This document shows, one piece after another, positions 17,191-25,062 of a DNA stretch of 64,000 nucleotides. Both the position numbers and the translations under genes were made by a program. The stretch is from Hyphomicrobiales bacterium. Its GTDB lineage: Bacteria > Pseudomonadota > Alphaproteobacteria > Rhizobiales > Xanthobacteraceae. The DNA lies in the NCBI GenBank assembly GCA_009377695.1, contig WHTP01000014.1:1-64000 (forward strand). Direction: 5' to 3'. The notes under the pieces were generated by a model. It made no database searches and had not been told where the DNA came from. It was given only the letters and a program-made list of their open reading frames with translations. Positions within the stretch are counted from its first letter, which is position 1, and each line of letters starts with the position of its first letter.

Positions 17191-18360
17191 ATGACGCTCT
17201 GGTTCGTGCTCGCGCTGATGACGGCGGCGGCGATCTTCGCCGTGCTCTGGCCGCTCTCGCGGCGCGAGCAGGCATTGCGGTCGGGCAGCGACGTCGCGGT
17301 CTATCGCGACCAGTTGGACGAGATCCGCCGCGACCAGACGGCGGGGCTGATCGGCGAGAGCGAAGCCGCCGCTGCGCAGGTCGAGGTGTCGCGCCGGCTC
17401 ATCGCGGCGGCCGACGCTGAGGCGGCCGCTCCGCAGGCAGCGCCCGCCACCGCGATCACGCGGCGGCGCCGGGTCGTTGCACTCATCGCGCTGGTTCTGC
17501 TGCCGGCCGGCGCCATCGTGCTTTATCTTGCGGTCGGTTCGCCGACGCTCGAAGGCCAGCCGCTGGCGTCGCGGACATCTGCGGAACGGCAATCAATTGC
17601 GCAGATGGTGGCCCAGGTCGAAGCGCATCTCGCCAAGAATCCGAATGAAGGCCGCGGCTGGGAAGTGGTGGCGCCGATCTATCTGCGCACGGGCCGCTTC
17701 GACGACGCGGTGAAGGCGCGGCGGCACGCGCTCGCGCTCAACGGCGCGACCGCCGAGCGTCATGCCGGTCTCGGCGAGGCTTTGACGGCGGCTGCGAACG
17801 GCATCGTCACTGCGGAGGCGCTCGCGGAATTCAAGTCGGCGCTCGCGCTCGATGGCGATCATATCAAGGCGCGCTTCTTCCTCGGTCTGGCGGCCGAGCA
17901 GGACGGACGCATGAACGAAGCCGTGGCGACCTGGCGCGCACTGCTCGACAGCGCGCCGCCGAACGCGCCGTGGGCGCAGTTCGTGCGCGCCGAGCTGATG
18001 CGTGTTGGTGGTAAAGCGAGTGGCGGCGCAAGTGGGGGCCCAAGCGAGGGCCCAAGCGAGGGCCCAAGCGAGGGCCAAAGCAGTGGACCGACCGAGGACC
18101 AGGTCGCCGCCGCATCCGATCTGCCGCCGGATCAGCGCCAGGCCATGATCAAGGGCATGGTCGAGCGGCTCGCCGAACGTCTCGGCAAGGACGGTTCCGA
18201 TATCGAAGGATGGCTCCGGCTGGTGCGCTCCTATATGGTACTGGGCGAGCGTGAGCGGGCGCTCGTGGCGGCGGGTGAGGCGCGTCGTGCGCTCGCCGCC
18301 GAGCCTGACAAGCTCCGGCGCATCGACGAACTGGTCAAAGGCCTCGGCCTCGACGGCTGA
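17191..18360 (+). CDS. ccmI: Cytochrome c biogenesis protein CcmI (CycH)
   Basis: 389 residues. Two TM helices (about 2-20 and 93-115) bracket a cytoplasmic loop containing [20 protein letters not shown], the conserved leucine-zipper-like region of CcmI. The periplasmic C-terminal half holds TPR repeats (from about residue 130) that bind apocytochrome c. With CcmF and CcmH it forms the haem ligation complex. A linker of PSEG repeats lies at about residues 283-298. First gene of the ccmI-ccmE-ccmF-ccmH run; ccmE follows after 59 bp. Confidence 0.95.
   Translation: MTLWFVLALMTAAAIFAVLWPLSRREQALRSGSDVAVYRDQLDEIRRDQTAGLIGESEAAAAQVEVSRRLIAAADAEAAAPQAAPATAITRRRRVVALIALVLLPAGAIVLYLAVGSPTLEGQPLASRTSAERQSIAQMVAQVEAHLAKNPNEGRGWEVVAPIYLRTGRFDDAVKARRHALALNGATAERHAGLGEALTAAANGIVTAEALAEFKSALALDGDHIKARFFLGLAAEQDGRMNEAVATWRALLDSAPPNAPWAQFVRAELMRVGGKASGGASGGPSEGPSEGPSEGQSSGPTEDQVAAASDLPPDQRQAMIKGMVERLAERLGKDGSDIEGWLRLVRSYMVLGERERALVAAGEARRALAAEPDKLRRIDELVKGLGLDG
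18037..18072 (+). repeat. Three tandem copies of a 12-bp unit inside ccmI
   Basis: GGCCCAAGCGAG occurs three times without interruption, followed by a diverged copy (GGCCAAAGCAG). The unit keeps the frame and encodes repeats of PSEG in a linker between TPR parts. Copy number could vary between strains by slippage. Confidence 0.85.
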
Positions 18361-18419
18361 TCGCGACACCCAGGGGACATTCGGCCAACAACACCGAGAC
18401 AGATTCCAAGACAGATTCG

Positions 18420-18896
18420 ATGACTCGCAAGCAACGACGCCTCGTCCTGATCGGTTCGGCCCTCGGCGTGCTGGTGCTCGCGGTCGGGCTGGTGCTCGGC
18501 ACGCTCACGGATTCGATCGTCTTCTTCAACTCGCCGACCGACGTGGTCGAAAAGCAGATCGCGCCCGGCGCGCGCATCCGCCTCGGTGGCTTGGTGAAGG
18601 AAGGCAGCATCACGCGAGGCGACAATCTGCAGGTGCGTTTCGACGTGACCGACGGCCGCAACACCATTCCGGTAGCATATCAAGGACTCTTGCCCGACCT
18701 GTTCCGGGAAGGGCAGGGCGTGGTGACCGAAGGTGTGCTCGACCGGGCCGGCACCTTCAAGGCGGACAGCGTGCTCGCCAAGCACGACGAGAACTACATG
18801 CCGCGCGAGGTCGCGGATCGCCTCAAGCAGCAGGGCCATTGGAAGGACGACGCTAGTAAGAAGACCGGCGCGGTCGGGAAGGGGAGCGTCAATTGA
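18420..18896 (+). CDS. ccmE: Haem chaperone CcmE (CycJ)
   Basis: 158 residues. One N-terminal membrane anchor (about 7-29), then the periplasmic OB-fold domain. The haem-binding His122 and axial Tyr126 lie in AKHDENYMP, the invariant CcmE motif. It receives haem covalently from CcmABCD and hands it to CcmF/CcmH. In related genomes it is normally followed directly by ccmF; here a DUF559 cassette of about 450 bp lies between them. Confidence 0.96.
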   Translation: MTRKQRRLVLIGSALGVLVLAVGLVLGTLTDSIVFFNSPTDVVEKQIAPGARIRLGGLVKEGSITRGDNLQVRFDVTDGRNTIPVAYQGLLPDLFREGQGVVTEGVLDRAGTFKADSVLAKHDENYMPREVADRLKQQGHWKDDASKKTGAVGKGSVN

Positions 18897-18946
18897 GTTT
18901 GAAGATAGAAAATGGATTTCGCGGCAATGCCACGCGCTCGGTGCGA

Positions 18947-19003
18947 CCCTCTCCCCTTGAGGGAGAGGGTGGTCCGAGCGTAGCGAGGACCGGGTGAGGG
19001 GTG
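18947..19003. repeat. Left inverted copy of a REP-like repeat flanking DUF559
   Basis: CCCTCTCCCCTTGAGGGAGAG starts the repeat, followed by a short GAGCGTAGCGAGGA segment and GGGTGAGGGGTG (18992-19003) at the inner edge. The inner edge ends on the base before ATG 19004. Its inverted partner is at 19319-19372. (First motif given as its 20 leading bases plus one: read as CCCTCTCCCC then TTGAGGGAGAG.). Confidence 0.85.
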
Positions 19004-19396
19004 ATGATCGCTCCGCACGTGAAGCGTTTGCGAACATTCATGACCGACGCAGAACACAAGCTGTGGCGTGCGTTACGCTCACGTGGCGTTGGGTCGAAGT
19101 TCAGGCGCCAGGTGCCGCTTGGTCGCTTTATCGTTGACTTTGTTTGTTTCGAGTCAAAGCTGATCGTGGAAGTCGATGGTGGTCAGCACTCTGAGAACCG
19201 CAGAGATACCGAACGCGACCACTATTTTACAGGCCATGGCTATCGTGTGCTCCGCTTTTGGAACAATGATGTGCTAAAAAACATCGATGGCGTTGTCACT
19301 CGAATCGTCGAGTACGCCCACCCCTCACCCGGCGCGCTATGCGCGCCACCCTCTCCCTCAAGGGGAGAGGGTAAAGGCGGCACGGTCCTGCCATGA
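19004..19396 (+). CDS. DUF559 (Vsr-like fold) endonuclease-domain protein inserted in the ccm operon
   Basis: 130 residues. The DUF559 signature is clear: TDAEHKLWRALRSRGVGSKF, then RRQVPLGRFIVDFVCFESKL, IVEVDGGQHSE and VLRFWNNDVL. DFVC, EVDGGQH and FWNNDV form the restriction-endonuclease-like core related to very-short-patch repair nucleases. The C-terminal 25 residues (HPSPGALCAPPSPSRGEG...) are a read-through of the right flanking repeat, not part of the fold. The stop overlaps the ccmF start (ATGA at 19393-19396), so ccmF translation is coupled to this gene. The biological role of DUF559 proteins is not established. Confidence 0.9.
   Translation: MIAPHVKRLRTFMTDAEHKLWRALRSRGVGSKFRRQVPLGRFIVDFVCFESKLIVEVDGGQHSENRRDTERDHYFTGHGYRVLRFWNNDVLKNIDGVVTRIVEYAHPSPGALCAPPSPSRGEGKGGTVLP
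19319..19372. repeat. Right inverted copy of a REP-like repeat flanking DUF559
   Basis: CACCCCTCACCC (19319-19330) is the exact complement of the left inner edge. A short GCGC hairpin and CCACCCTCTCCCTCAAGGGG follow. It is read as the tail of the DUF559 protein. Together with 18947-19003 it brackets the nuclease gene like terminal inverted repeats. Confidence 0.85.
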
Positions 19397-21372
19397 CCCC
19401 CGAGCTCGGCCATTACGCGCTGGTACTCGCCCTCGCGCTCGGCGTCATACAGAGCTGTGTGCCGTTCTACGGCGCGCAGCGCAACGATCCGATGTTGATG
19501 GGCACCGCCGTGCCGACTGCGGTCGCGCAATTCGTCTTCATCGGAATTTCGTTTGCCGCGTTGACCGCCTGCTACGTCAATTCCGATTTCTCCGTCGTCA
19601 ATGTGTTTGAGAATTCCCACTCGCTGAAGCCGCTGATCTACAAAATCTCGGGCGTATGGGGAAACCACGAAGGCTCGATGCTGTTGTGGGTGTTGATCCT
19701 CGCGTTGTTCGGCGCGCTGGTCGCATTGTTCGGTGGCAACCTGCCGCTCACGCTCAAGGCCCACGTGCTGGCGGTGCAGGCGTGGATTGCGGCCGCGTTC
19801 ATCCTGTTCATCCTGACCACGTCGAATCCGTTCCTGCGCCTGGCGCCGGCACCCGCGGAAGGCCGCGACCTCAACCCGCTGCTGCAGGATCCCGGTCTCG
19901 CGATCCATCCGCCGCTGCTTTACGTCGGCTATGTCGGGCTTTCGATCTCGTTCTCGTTCGCGACCGCCGCGCTGATCGAGGGCCGCATCGACGCCGCCTG
20001 GGCGCGCTGGGTGCGGCCGTGGACGCTGCTGGCGTGGATATTCCTCACCCTCGGCATCTCGATGGGCTCGTACTGGGCTTACTACACGCTCGGCTGGGGT
20101 GGATGGTGGTTCTGGGACCCGGTCGAGAACGCCTCCTTCATGCCATGGCTGATCGCGACGGCGCTTCTGCATTCAGCGGTGGTGATGGAGAAGCGCAATG
20201 CGCTGAAGATCTGGACCATCCTGCTCGCCATTCTTGCATTCTCGTTGTCGCTGATCGGCACCTTCCTGGTGCGCTCCGGCGTGCTCACCTCGGTGCATGC
20301 GTTCGCGACCGATCCGACGCGTGGCGTTTTCATCCTCGCTTTGCTGGTGCTGTTCATCGGCGGTGCGCTCGCGCTGTTTGCCTGGCGAGCGCCGTTGCTC
20401 AAGCAGGGCGGGCTGTTCGCGCCGATGTCGCGTGAGGGCGCGCTGGTGCTCAACAACCTGTTCCTGGTTACCGCCTGCATGACGGTGTTTGTTGGAACGC
20501 TCTATCCTCTTGCACTGGAAGCACTGACTGGCGAGAGGATTTCGGTCGGTCCGCCGTTCTTCAACGCGACCTTCGGCCCGCTGTTTTTGATGCTGCTTCT
20601 GGCGGTGCCGTTCGGGCCACTGCTGGCCTGGAAGCGCGGCGATCTCCCAGGGGTAGCGCAGCGGCTGATGGCCGCCGCCGGAGTCGCGCTGGTTGTGATG
20701 GCGATCACGTTTGCGATCTTGCGCGGTCCGGTGCTGGCGCCGCTCGCCATCGGCATTGCGGTGTTCGTGATCGCCGGCGCGCTCACCGATTTCGCGGAGC
20801 GCACGGGCCTGTCCAAAGGGCGGCTCACGACCTCATTCCGGCGCGCTGTCGGCTTGCCGCGTTCGGCATGGGGCACGATGCTCGCTCATCTGGCCCTAGG
20901 GGTTACGCTGATTGGCATCGTCGGTGAAACGCAATTCGGCACCGAACGCATCGCCGAGATGAAGCCGGGCCAGACGGTCTCGATCAGCGGCTATGACATG
21001 CACTTCGATGGCATGAGCACGCAACAGGGCCCGAACTACCGCGACCAGGTGGCCAGGTTCACGGTTCGCCGCGGCAACGATGTCATCGGCGTGATGGAGC
21101 CGTCGAAGCGGACGTTCCCCGCACGCTCGACCACCCGAACCGAGGCGGCGTTGATGGGGCGAGGCTTCAGCCAGCTCTATGTTTCGCTCGGCGATGTTTC
21201 GGCTTCCGGCACGCTTGCGGTGCGTGTCTATCACAAGCCGCTGGTTTTGCTGATCTGGCTCGGCACCCTCGTCATGGTGATCGGCGGAACGCTGTCGCTG
21301 AGCGACCGGCGGCTGCGCGTGGGCGCGCCGAAGCCGGCGAGGGGCAAGCCCGCGATGCAGCCGGCGGAGTAG
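19393..21372 (+). CDS. ccmF: Haem lyase subunit CcmF (CycK)
   Basis: 659 residues, about 15 TM helices. The haem-handling WWD motif is GWGGWWFWDPVENASFMPW (near residues 234-252). Conserved His residues include those in VWGNHEGSMLLWV and SVHAFATDP. CcmF works with CcmH and CcmI to ligate haem to CxxCH motifs of apocytochromes in the periplasm. Its start codon overlaps the DUF559 stop. Downstream, two hairpin modules fill the 169 bp before ccmH. Confidence 0.97.
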   Translation: MTPELGHYALVLALALGVIQSCVPFYGAQRNDPMLMGTAVPTAVAQFVFIGISFAALTACYVNSDFSVVNVFENSHSLKPLIYKISGVWGNHEGSMLLWVLILALFGALVALFGGNLPLTLKAHVLAVQAWIAAAFILFILTTSNPFLRLAPAPAEGRDLNPLLQDPGLAIHPPLLYVGYVGLSISFSFATAALIEGRIDAAWARWVRPWTLLAWIFLTLGISMGSYWAYYTLGWGGWWFWDPVENASFMPWLIATALLHSAVVMEKRNALKIWTILLAILAFSLSLIGTFLVRSGVLTSVHAFATDPTRGVFILALLVLFIGGALALFAWRAPLLKQGGLFAPMSREGALVLNNLFLVTACMTVFVGTLYPLALEALTGERISVGPPFFNATFGPLFLMLLLAVPFGPLLAWKRGDLPGVAQRLMAAAGVALVVMAITFAILRGPVLAPLAIGIAVFVIAGALTDFAERTGLSKGRLTTSFRRAVGLPRSAWGTMLAHLALGVTLIGIVGETQFGTERIAEMKPGQTVSISGYDMHFDGMSTQQGPNYRDQVARFTVRRGNDVIGVMEPSKRTFPARSTTRTEAALMGRGFSQLYVSLGDVSASGTLAVRVYHKPLVLLIWLGTLVMVIGGTLSLSDRRLRVGAPKPARGKPAMQPAE

Positions 21373-21374
21373 GT

Positions 21375-21452
21375 CTAGTGTGGCGGATTTGACGTTCCTA
21401 CCAGCATTGCTGCGCGCTCGCCGTAGGAACGTCAAATCCAAAGCCACACTAG
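21375..21452. repeat. CTAGTG hairpin element, module E, in the ccmF-ccmH gap
   Basis: Outer stem CTAGTGTGGC / GCCACACTAG; core GGATTTGACGTTCCTA and its complement; extra TTT (AAA as read) on the right arm next to the linker. It combines the outer stem of module B with a core resembling module C. It starts two bases after the ccmF stop and is followed by the linker CAAGGTATTAAGTG. Confidence 0.88.
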
Positions 21453-21466
21453 CAAGGTATTAAGTG

Positions 21467-21541
21467 CTAGTGTCCCTTGGTTCCGACGCTTGTAAACGCG
21501 TGTTCGGCAAAGGGATACAAGCGTCGGAACCGGGACACTAG
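21467..21541. repeat. CTAGTG hairpin element, module F, abutting the ccmH start
   Basis: Outer stem CTAGTGTCC / GGGACACTAG; core GGTTCCGACGCTTGTA and its complement; the CTT bulge is on the left arm, facing module E. Its last base (21541) immediately precedes ATG 21542, so the ccmH upstream region is part of this hairpin and no standard Shine-Dalgarno is visible. Confidence 0.88.
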
Positions 21542-22030
21542 ATGCGCTGGCTGCGGCTGTTGGTCATTTTGCTTTTGTTCATTCCCGCGTCGCACGCCGT
21601 CGCGGTGCAGCCGGATGAGATCCTTGCTGATCCGGCCAAGGAGGCTCGTGCGCGCGAATTGTCAAAGCAACTGCGCTGCATGGTGTGTCAGAACCAGTCG
21701 ATCGACGATTCAGACGCGCCACTCGCGCGCGACCTGCGCATCCTGGTGCGTGAGCGTCTGCAAGCCGGCGACAGCAACAGCCAAGTGCTCGATTTCCTGG
21801 TCCAGCGCTATGGCGAGTTCGTACTGTTGCGCCCGCGGTTGCATTGGCGCACCGCGCTGCTCTGGCTCGCGCCGCCGGTGCTTCTGATCGGCGGGGGCCT
21901 CGTGCTTTTCCTGCTGGCGCGTCGTCGCGGCCGGAGCGGCGCAATCGATACCACCACCCCGCAGGGCGGCGCCCTGACTGCGGACGAGGAGCGACGATTG
22001 GCGGGATTGATGAAACCGGACGACCGCTGA
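21542..22030 (+). CDS. ccmH: Cytochrome c maturation thiol-disulphide protein CcmH (CycL)
   Basis: 162 residues: signal peptide (about 1-21), the CxxC active site in LRCMVCQNQSIDDSDAPLAR, a three-helix periplasmic domain, one TM helix (about 103-127) and a short cytoplasmic tail. It reduces or presents the cysteines of apocytochrome c to CcmF. No ccmG lies in this run, as in Bradyrhizobium cycHJKL. Its translation start lies directly against hairpin module F, so expression may depend on hairpin opening or on ribosomes arriving from ccmF. Confidence 0.95.
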   Translation: MRWLRLLVILLLFIPASHAVAVQPDEILADPAKEARARELSKQLRCMVCQNQSIDDSDAPLARDLRILVRERLQAGDSNSQVLDFLVQRYGEFVLLRPRLHWRTALLWLAPPVLLIGGGLVLFLLARRRGRSGAIDTTTPQGGALTADEERRLAGLMKPDDR

Positions 22031-22222
22031 TATCGCGATAGATTCTCTATAAACCTTTGATTTATTTATATAATCAAGAAAGTGGCGACCTTACCAAGTT
22101 TTAATCTCGCCGACAGGACCCTGTAAGGCGGTTGCCCCCATCTTCACTCTCGGACGCGACAACGAGATTCGCTCGGCTCCCCGGCGGGCGAGCATCCGAA
22201 GAGAGAGACGGAGACCGACTTC

Positions 22223-23791
22223 ATGACTGACAGCACCAGCTCCAACAACAAGCCTCGCGGTGTCCTTTCCGCCCGCCGGCTTGCGCTTCTCGCAACGGCC
22301 ATCGCTGGTATCGGAACTACCGCCGTCTTCTTTGCGCCCGACGTCTCGGTGCGCTCGACCTTCCCCGCCGCTCAGGCACAGAACCTGTCGCAGCAGGCGC
22401 AGACCGCGCAGCGCCCGGTCGGATTTGCCGACATCGTGGAGCGCGTGAAGCCGGCAGTGATTTCGGTGCGTGTTCGCGTCGATTCCAAACCGCGCCTGAG
22501 CATGCAGAATTCGCCCTTCCCGCAGGGCTCGCCGATGGACCGTTTCTTCCGCCGCTGGGGCGTGCCTGAAGGCGACGAGCGCGGGCAGGACAACAGTCGG
22601 CGCGGCATCCCGGTCCCTCCTCGTGGTGGGCGTAACGTCACCGGCCAGGGCTCCGGCTTCTTCATCACGGCCGATGGCTATGCCGTGACCAACAATCACG
22701 TCGTCGACCGCGCGAGCAACGTGCAGGTCATCGCTGATGACGGCAAGACCTACGACGCGCGCGTGATCGGTACCGACCCGCGTACCGACCTTGCGCTCAT
22801 CAAAGTCGACGGCCGCAGCGATTTCCCGTTTGTCGCGCTCGCTGAATCCTCGCCGCGCATTGGCGACTGGGTGCTCGCGGTCGGTAATCCGTTCGGCCTC
22901 GGTGGCACGGTGACCGCCGGCATCGTCTCGGCGAGCGGCCGTGACATCGGCGCCGGTCCCTATGACGACTTCATCCAGATCGATGCGCCGGTCAACCGCG
23001 GCAATTCCGGCGGCCCGACCTTCGACGTCAACGGCCATGTCATCGGTGTGAACACGGCGATCTTCTCGCCGTCGGGCGGCAATGTCGGCATCGCCTTCGC
23101 CATTCCGGCGAACACGGTTCGCTCCGTCGTCGCGCAACTGCGCGATCACGGCACGGTGACCCGCGGATGGATCGGCGTGCAGATCCAGCCGGTGACGGCC
23201 GAGATCGCCGATAGCCTCAATCTGAAGTCCACGCAAGGTGCGCTGGTCGCCGAGCCGCAGGCCAGCAGCCCGGCAGAGAAGGCCGGCATTCGCGCCGGCG
23301 ACATCATCACCGAGGTCAATGGCAATACGGTCCGTGATGCGCGCGAGCTCGCCCGCACCATCGGCGCCATGCCGCCGAATACCAGCGTGCGGCTGACCGT
23401 GCTGCGCAACGGCTCGGAGCAGACCATGACGCTCACGCTCGGCGAGTTGCCGAAGCAGCGCGAAGCCCGCGCCACGCCGGAGCGCCGCGAGCCGAGCCGG
23501 GGGACGGACGTTCCGCGTCTTGGCCTCACGCTGGCGCCCGTGGCCGACGTCGCCGGCAGCGGCAACGAAGGGGTCGTCATCACCAATGTCGAGCAGGGCA
23601 GCGTCGCAGCGGAGCACGGTTTCCGGACCGGCGACGTGATCCTGACGATCGCCAACAAGCCGGTCAGCTCGCCGACGGAAGTCCGCGACATGATCGCCGA
23701 TGCATCGAAAGGCGGCGCGCGTAACGTTTTGGTGCGGGTGAAGAGCGGCGACAACATCCGATTCGTCGCTGTCCGTCTCGGCCGCGCCTAA
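22223..23791 (+). CDS. degP: Do/HtrA-family periplasmic serine protease-chaperone (DegP)
   Basis: 522 residues. An N-terminal hydrophobic segment (about 19-38) acts as signal or anchor. The catalytic triad is His159 (NNHVVD), Asp189 (RTDLALIKV) and Ser262 (GNSGGPTF). The LA loop is long and rich in Pro/Arg. Two PDZ domains follow (about 300-390 and 420-515), with GWIGVQIQPV and RTGDVILTIAN. Length and two PDZ domains fit DegP/MucD. It lies 192 bp after ccmH in an AT-richer gap likely to hold its own promoter. Two hairpins follow the gene. Confidence 0.94.
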   Translation: MTDSTSSNNKPRGVLSARRLALLATAIAGIGTTAVFFAPDVSVRSTFPAAQAQNLSQQAQTAQRPVGFADIVERVKPAVISVRVRVDSKPRLSMQNSPFPQGSPMDRFFRRWGVPEGDERGQDNSRRGIPVPPRGGRNVTGQGSGFFITADGYAVTNNHVVDRASNVQVIADDGKTYDARVIGTDPRTDLALIKVDGRSDFPFVALAESSPRIGDWVLAVGNPFGLGGTVTAGIVSASGRDIGAGPYDDFIQIDAPVNRGNSGGPTFDVNGHVIGVNTAIFSPSGGNVGIAFAIPANTVRSVVAQLRDHGTVTRGWIGVQIQPVTAEIADSLNLKSTQGALVAEPQASSPAEKAGIRAGDIITEVNGNTVRDARELARTIGAMPPNTSVRLTVLRNGSEQTMTLTLGELPKQREARATPERREPSRGTDVPRLGLTLAPVADVAGSGNEGVVITNVEQGSVAAEHGFRTGDVILTIANKPVSSPTEVRDMIADASKGGARNVLVRVKSGDNIRFVAVRLGRA

Positions 23792-23845
23792 CTCGAATGG
23801 GGCGTTCCGCCGGCATCCGTCGCCCCCGCCGGTGGCACGAACCAG

Positions 23846-23874
23846 GGGGACGGGCGAGTGACTTGCCCGTCCCC
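23846..23874. terminator. Hairpin downstream of degP
   Basis: GGGGACGGGC (23846-23855) pairs perfectly with GCCCGTCCCC (23865-23874) across a 9-nt loop. No T-run follows, so it may stabilise the transcript end rather than terminate alone. Confidence 0.45.
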
Positions 23875-23928
23875 AACTGTTCCCAATTCTGGTCAGGTTT
23901 CCGTCGCCCCCACCGGGCCGGAATTGGT

Positions 23929-23960
23929 CGAGGGGCGGTGGGTTCTCCCGCCGCCCCTCG
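23929..23960. terminator. Probable rho-independent terminator after degP
   Basis: CGAGGGGCGG (23929-23938) pairs with CCGCCCCTCG (23951-23960); the stem extends inward through GGG/CCC to a TTCT loop. TATTTAAC follows. It separates degP from the response regulator at 24101. Confidence 0.6.
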
Positions 23961-24100
23961 TATTTAACAACGCATCAACCGTATTGGCCGGATGCAAACT
24001 TGCAACGGGGCACTTTTTGGATACGGTCCCCATGACGATTGCAACGCAAGGTGTTCCCTCGCCGAGGGCGCTAGAGAAAGACCGGGAGAGCGAGATTGCC

Positions 24101-24775
24101 ATGCGCCTCCTGATTATCGAAGACGACCGCGACGCGGCCGATTACCTGGTCAAGGCCTTCCGCGAGGTCGGCCACGTCGCCGAGCTTGCGACTGACGGCG
24201 AGGAGGGCCTCGCGCAAGCGCTCGATGGCCAATACGACGTCCTCATCGTCGACCGCATGCTGCCGAAGCTCGACGGCTTGAGCGTCATCGGCACGCTGCG
24301 CAGCAAGGGCAATGATACCCCGGCGCTGATCCTCTCGGCGCTCGCGCAGGTCGACGACCGGGTCAAGGGCCTGCGCGCAGGCGGCGACGATTATCTGCCG
24401 AAGCCTTATTCGTTCTCGGAACTGCTGGCGCGCATCGAAGTGCTGGCGCGCCGCCGCGGGGGCCGCGAAGAGATGGTCTACCGCGTGGCGGACCTGGAGC
24501 TTGACCGGCTCTCGCATCAGGTCAAGCGCGCCAATGACGAGATCATCCTGCAGCCGCGCGAATTCCGACTGCTCGAATATCTGATGAAACATGCCGGACA
24601 GGTGGTGACGCGCACGATGCTGCTCGAGAATGTGTGGGACTACCACTTCGATCCGCAGACCAACGTGATCGACGTGCATATCTCACGATTGCGCTCGAAG
24701 ATCGACAAAGGTTTCTCCCAGCAATTGCTGCATACCGTGCGCGGCGCGGGCTACATGATCCGGGACGGCAGGTGA
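24101..24775 (+). CDS. OmpR-family response regulator
   Basis: 224 residues from ATG 24101 (MRLLIIEDDRDAADYLVKAF). The frame is open upstream, but the family starts here. Phosphoacceptor Asp51 lies in LIVDRMLPKLDGL, with Asp8/Asp9 in IEDDRD and Lys in LPKPYSF. The winged-helix domain ends with HTVRGAGYMI. It is followed after a repeat-filled gap by a cognate-type sensor kinase. The order degP-regulator-kinase-glnE suggests an envelope-stress link, but no target site was identified. Confidence 0.93.
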   Translation: MRLLIIEDDRDAADYLVKAFREVGHVAELATDGEEGLAQALDGQYDVLIVDRMLPKLDGLSVIGTLRSKGNDTPALILSALAQVDDRVKGLRAGGDDYLPKPYSFSELLARIEVLARRRGGREEMVYRVADLELDRLSHQVKRANDEIILQPREFRLLEYLMKHAGQVVTRTMLLENVWDYHFDPQTNVIDVHISRLRSKIDKGFSQQLLHTVRGAGYMIRDGR

Positions 24776-24846
24776 GGCGAGTGCCGCCGATTTGAAGTCC
24801 CGACAGCACTGGCCGCGGACGGGCCCGCGAACCTCTGGCATGTTGC

Positions 24847-24872
24847 TGCGGACTTCTGAACCGCCACACTAG
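24847..24872. repeat. Right half of a B-type CTAGTG hairpin element
   Basis: TGCGGACTTCTGAACC-GCCACACTAG matches the right arm of modules B and J exactly; the left arm upstream (from about 24790) is not recognisable beyond GATTTGAAGTCCC. Confidence 0.7.
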
Positions 24873-25006
24873 ACTAGACCATGATCCGATCGGAGCATGG
24901 CCGAGCTTTTTGTTTGAGCGCGATCTTGTCCGAAAAACCGGTTCCCATTCCAGATCACGTCCGGGGCAGGCTTTGTCGGGATCATGTTCCGAAGTATTGC
25001 GTGGTC

Positions 25007-25049
25007 GCATGATCTTATCCGAAAGTCTTGCAACTTTTCGGGATCATGC
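25007..25049. repeat. GATC-containing palindromic repeat, with a degenerate copy at 24915-24990
   Basis: GCATGATCTTATCCGAAAG and CTTTTCGGGATCATGC are the two ends. The sequence before it (GCGATCTTGTCCGAAAAACC ... CGGGATCATG) is a stretched second copy. Both lie just upstream of the kinase start at 25063. Confidence 0.75.
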
Positions 25050-25062
25050 TCCAAGGTGACGT

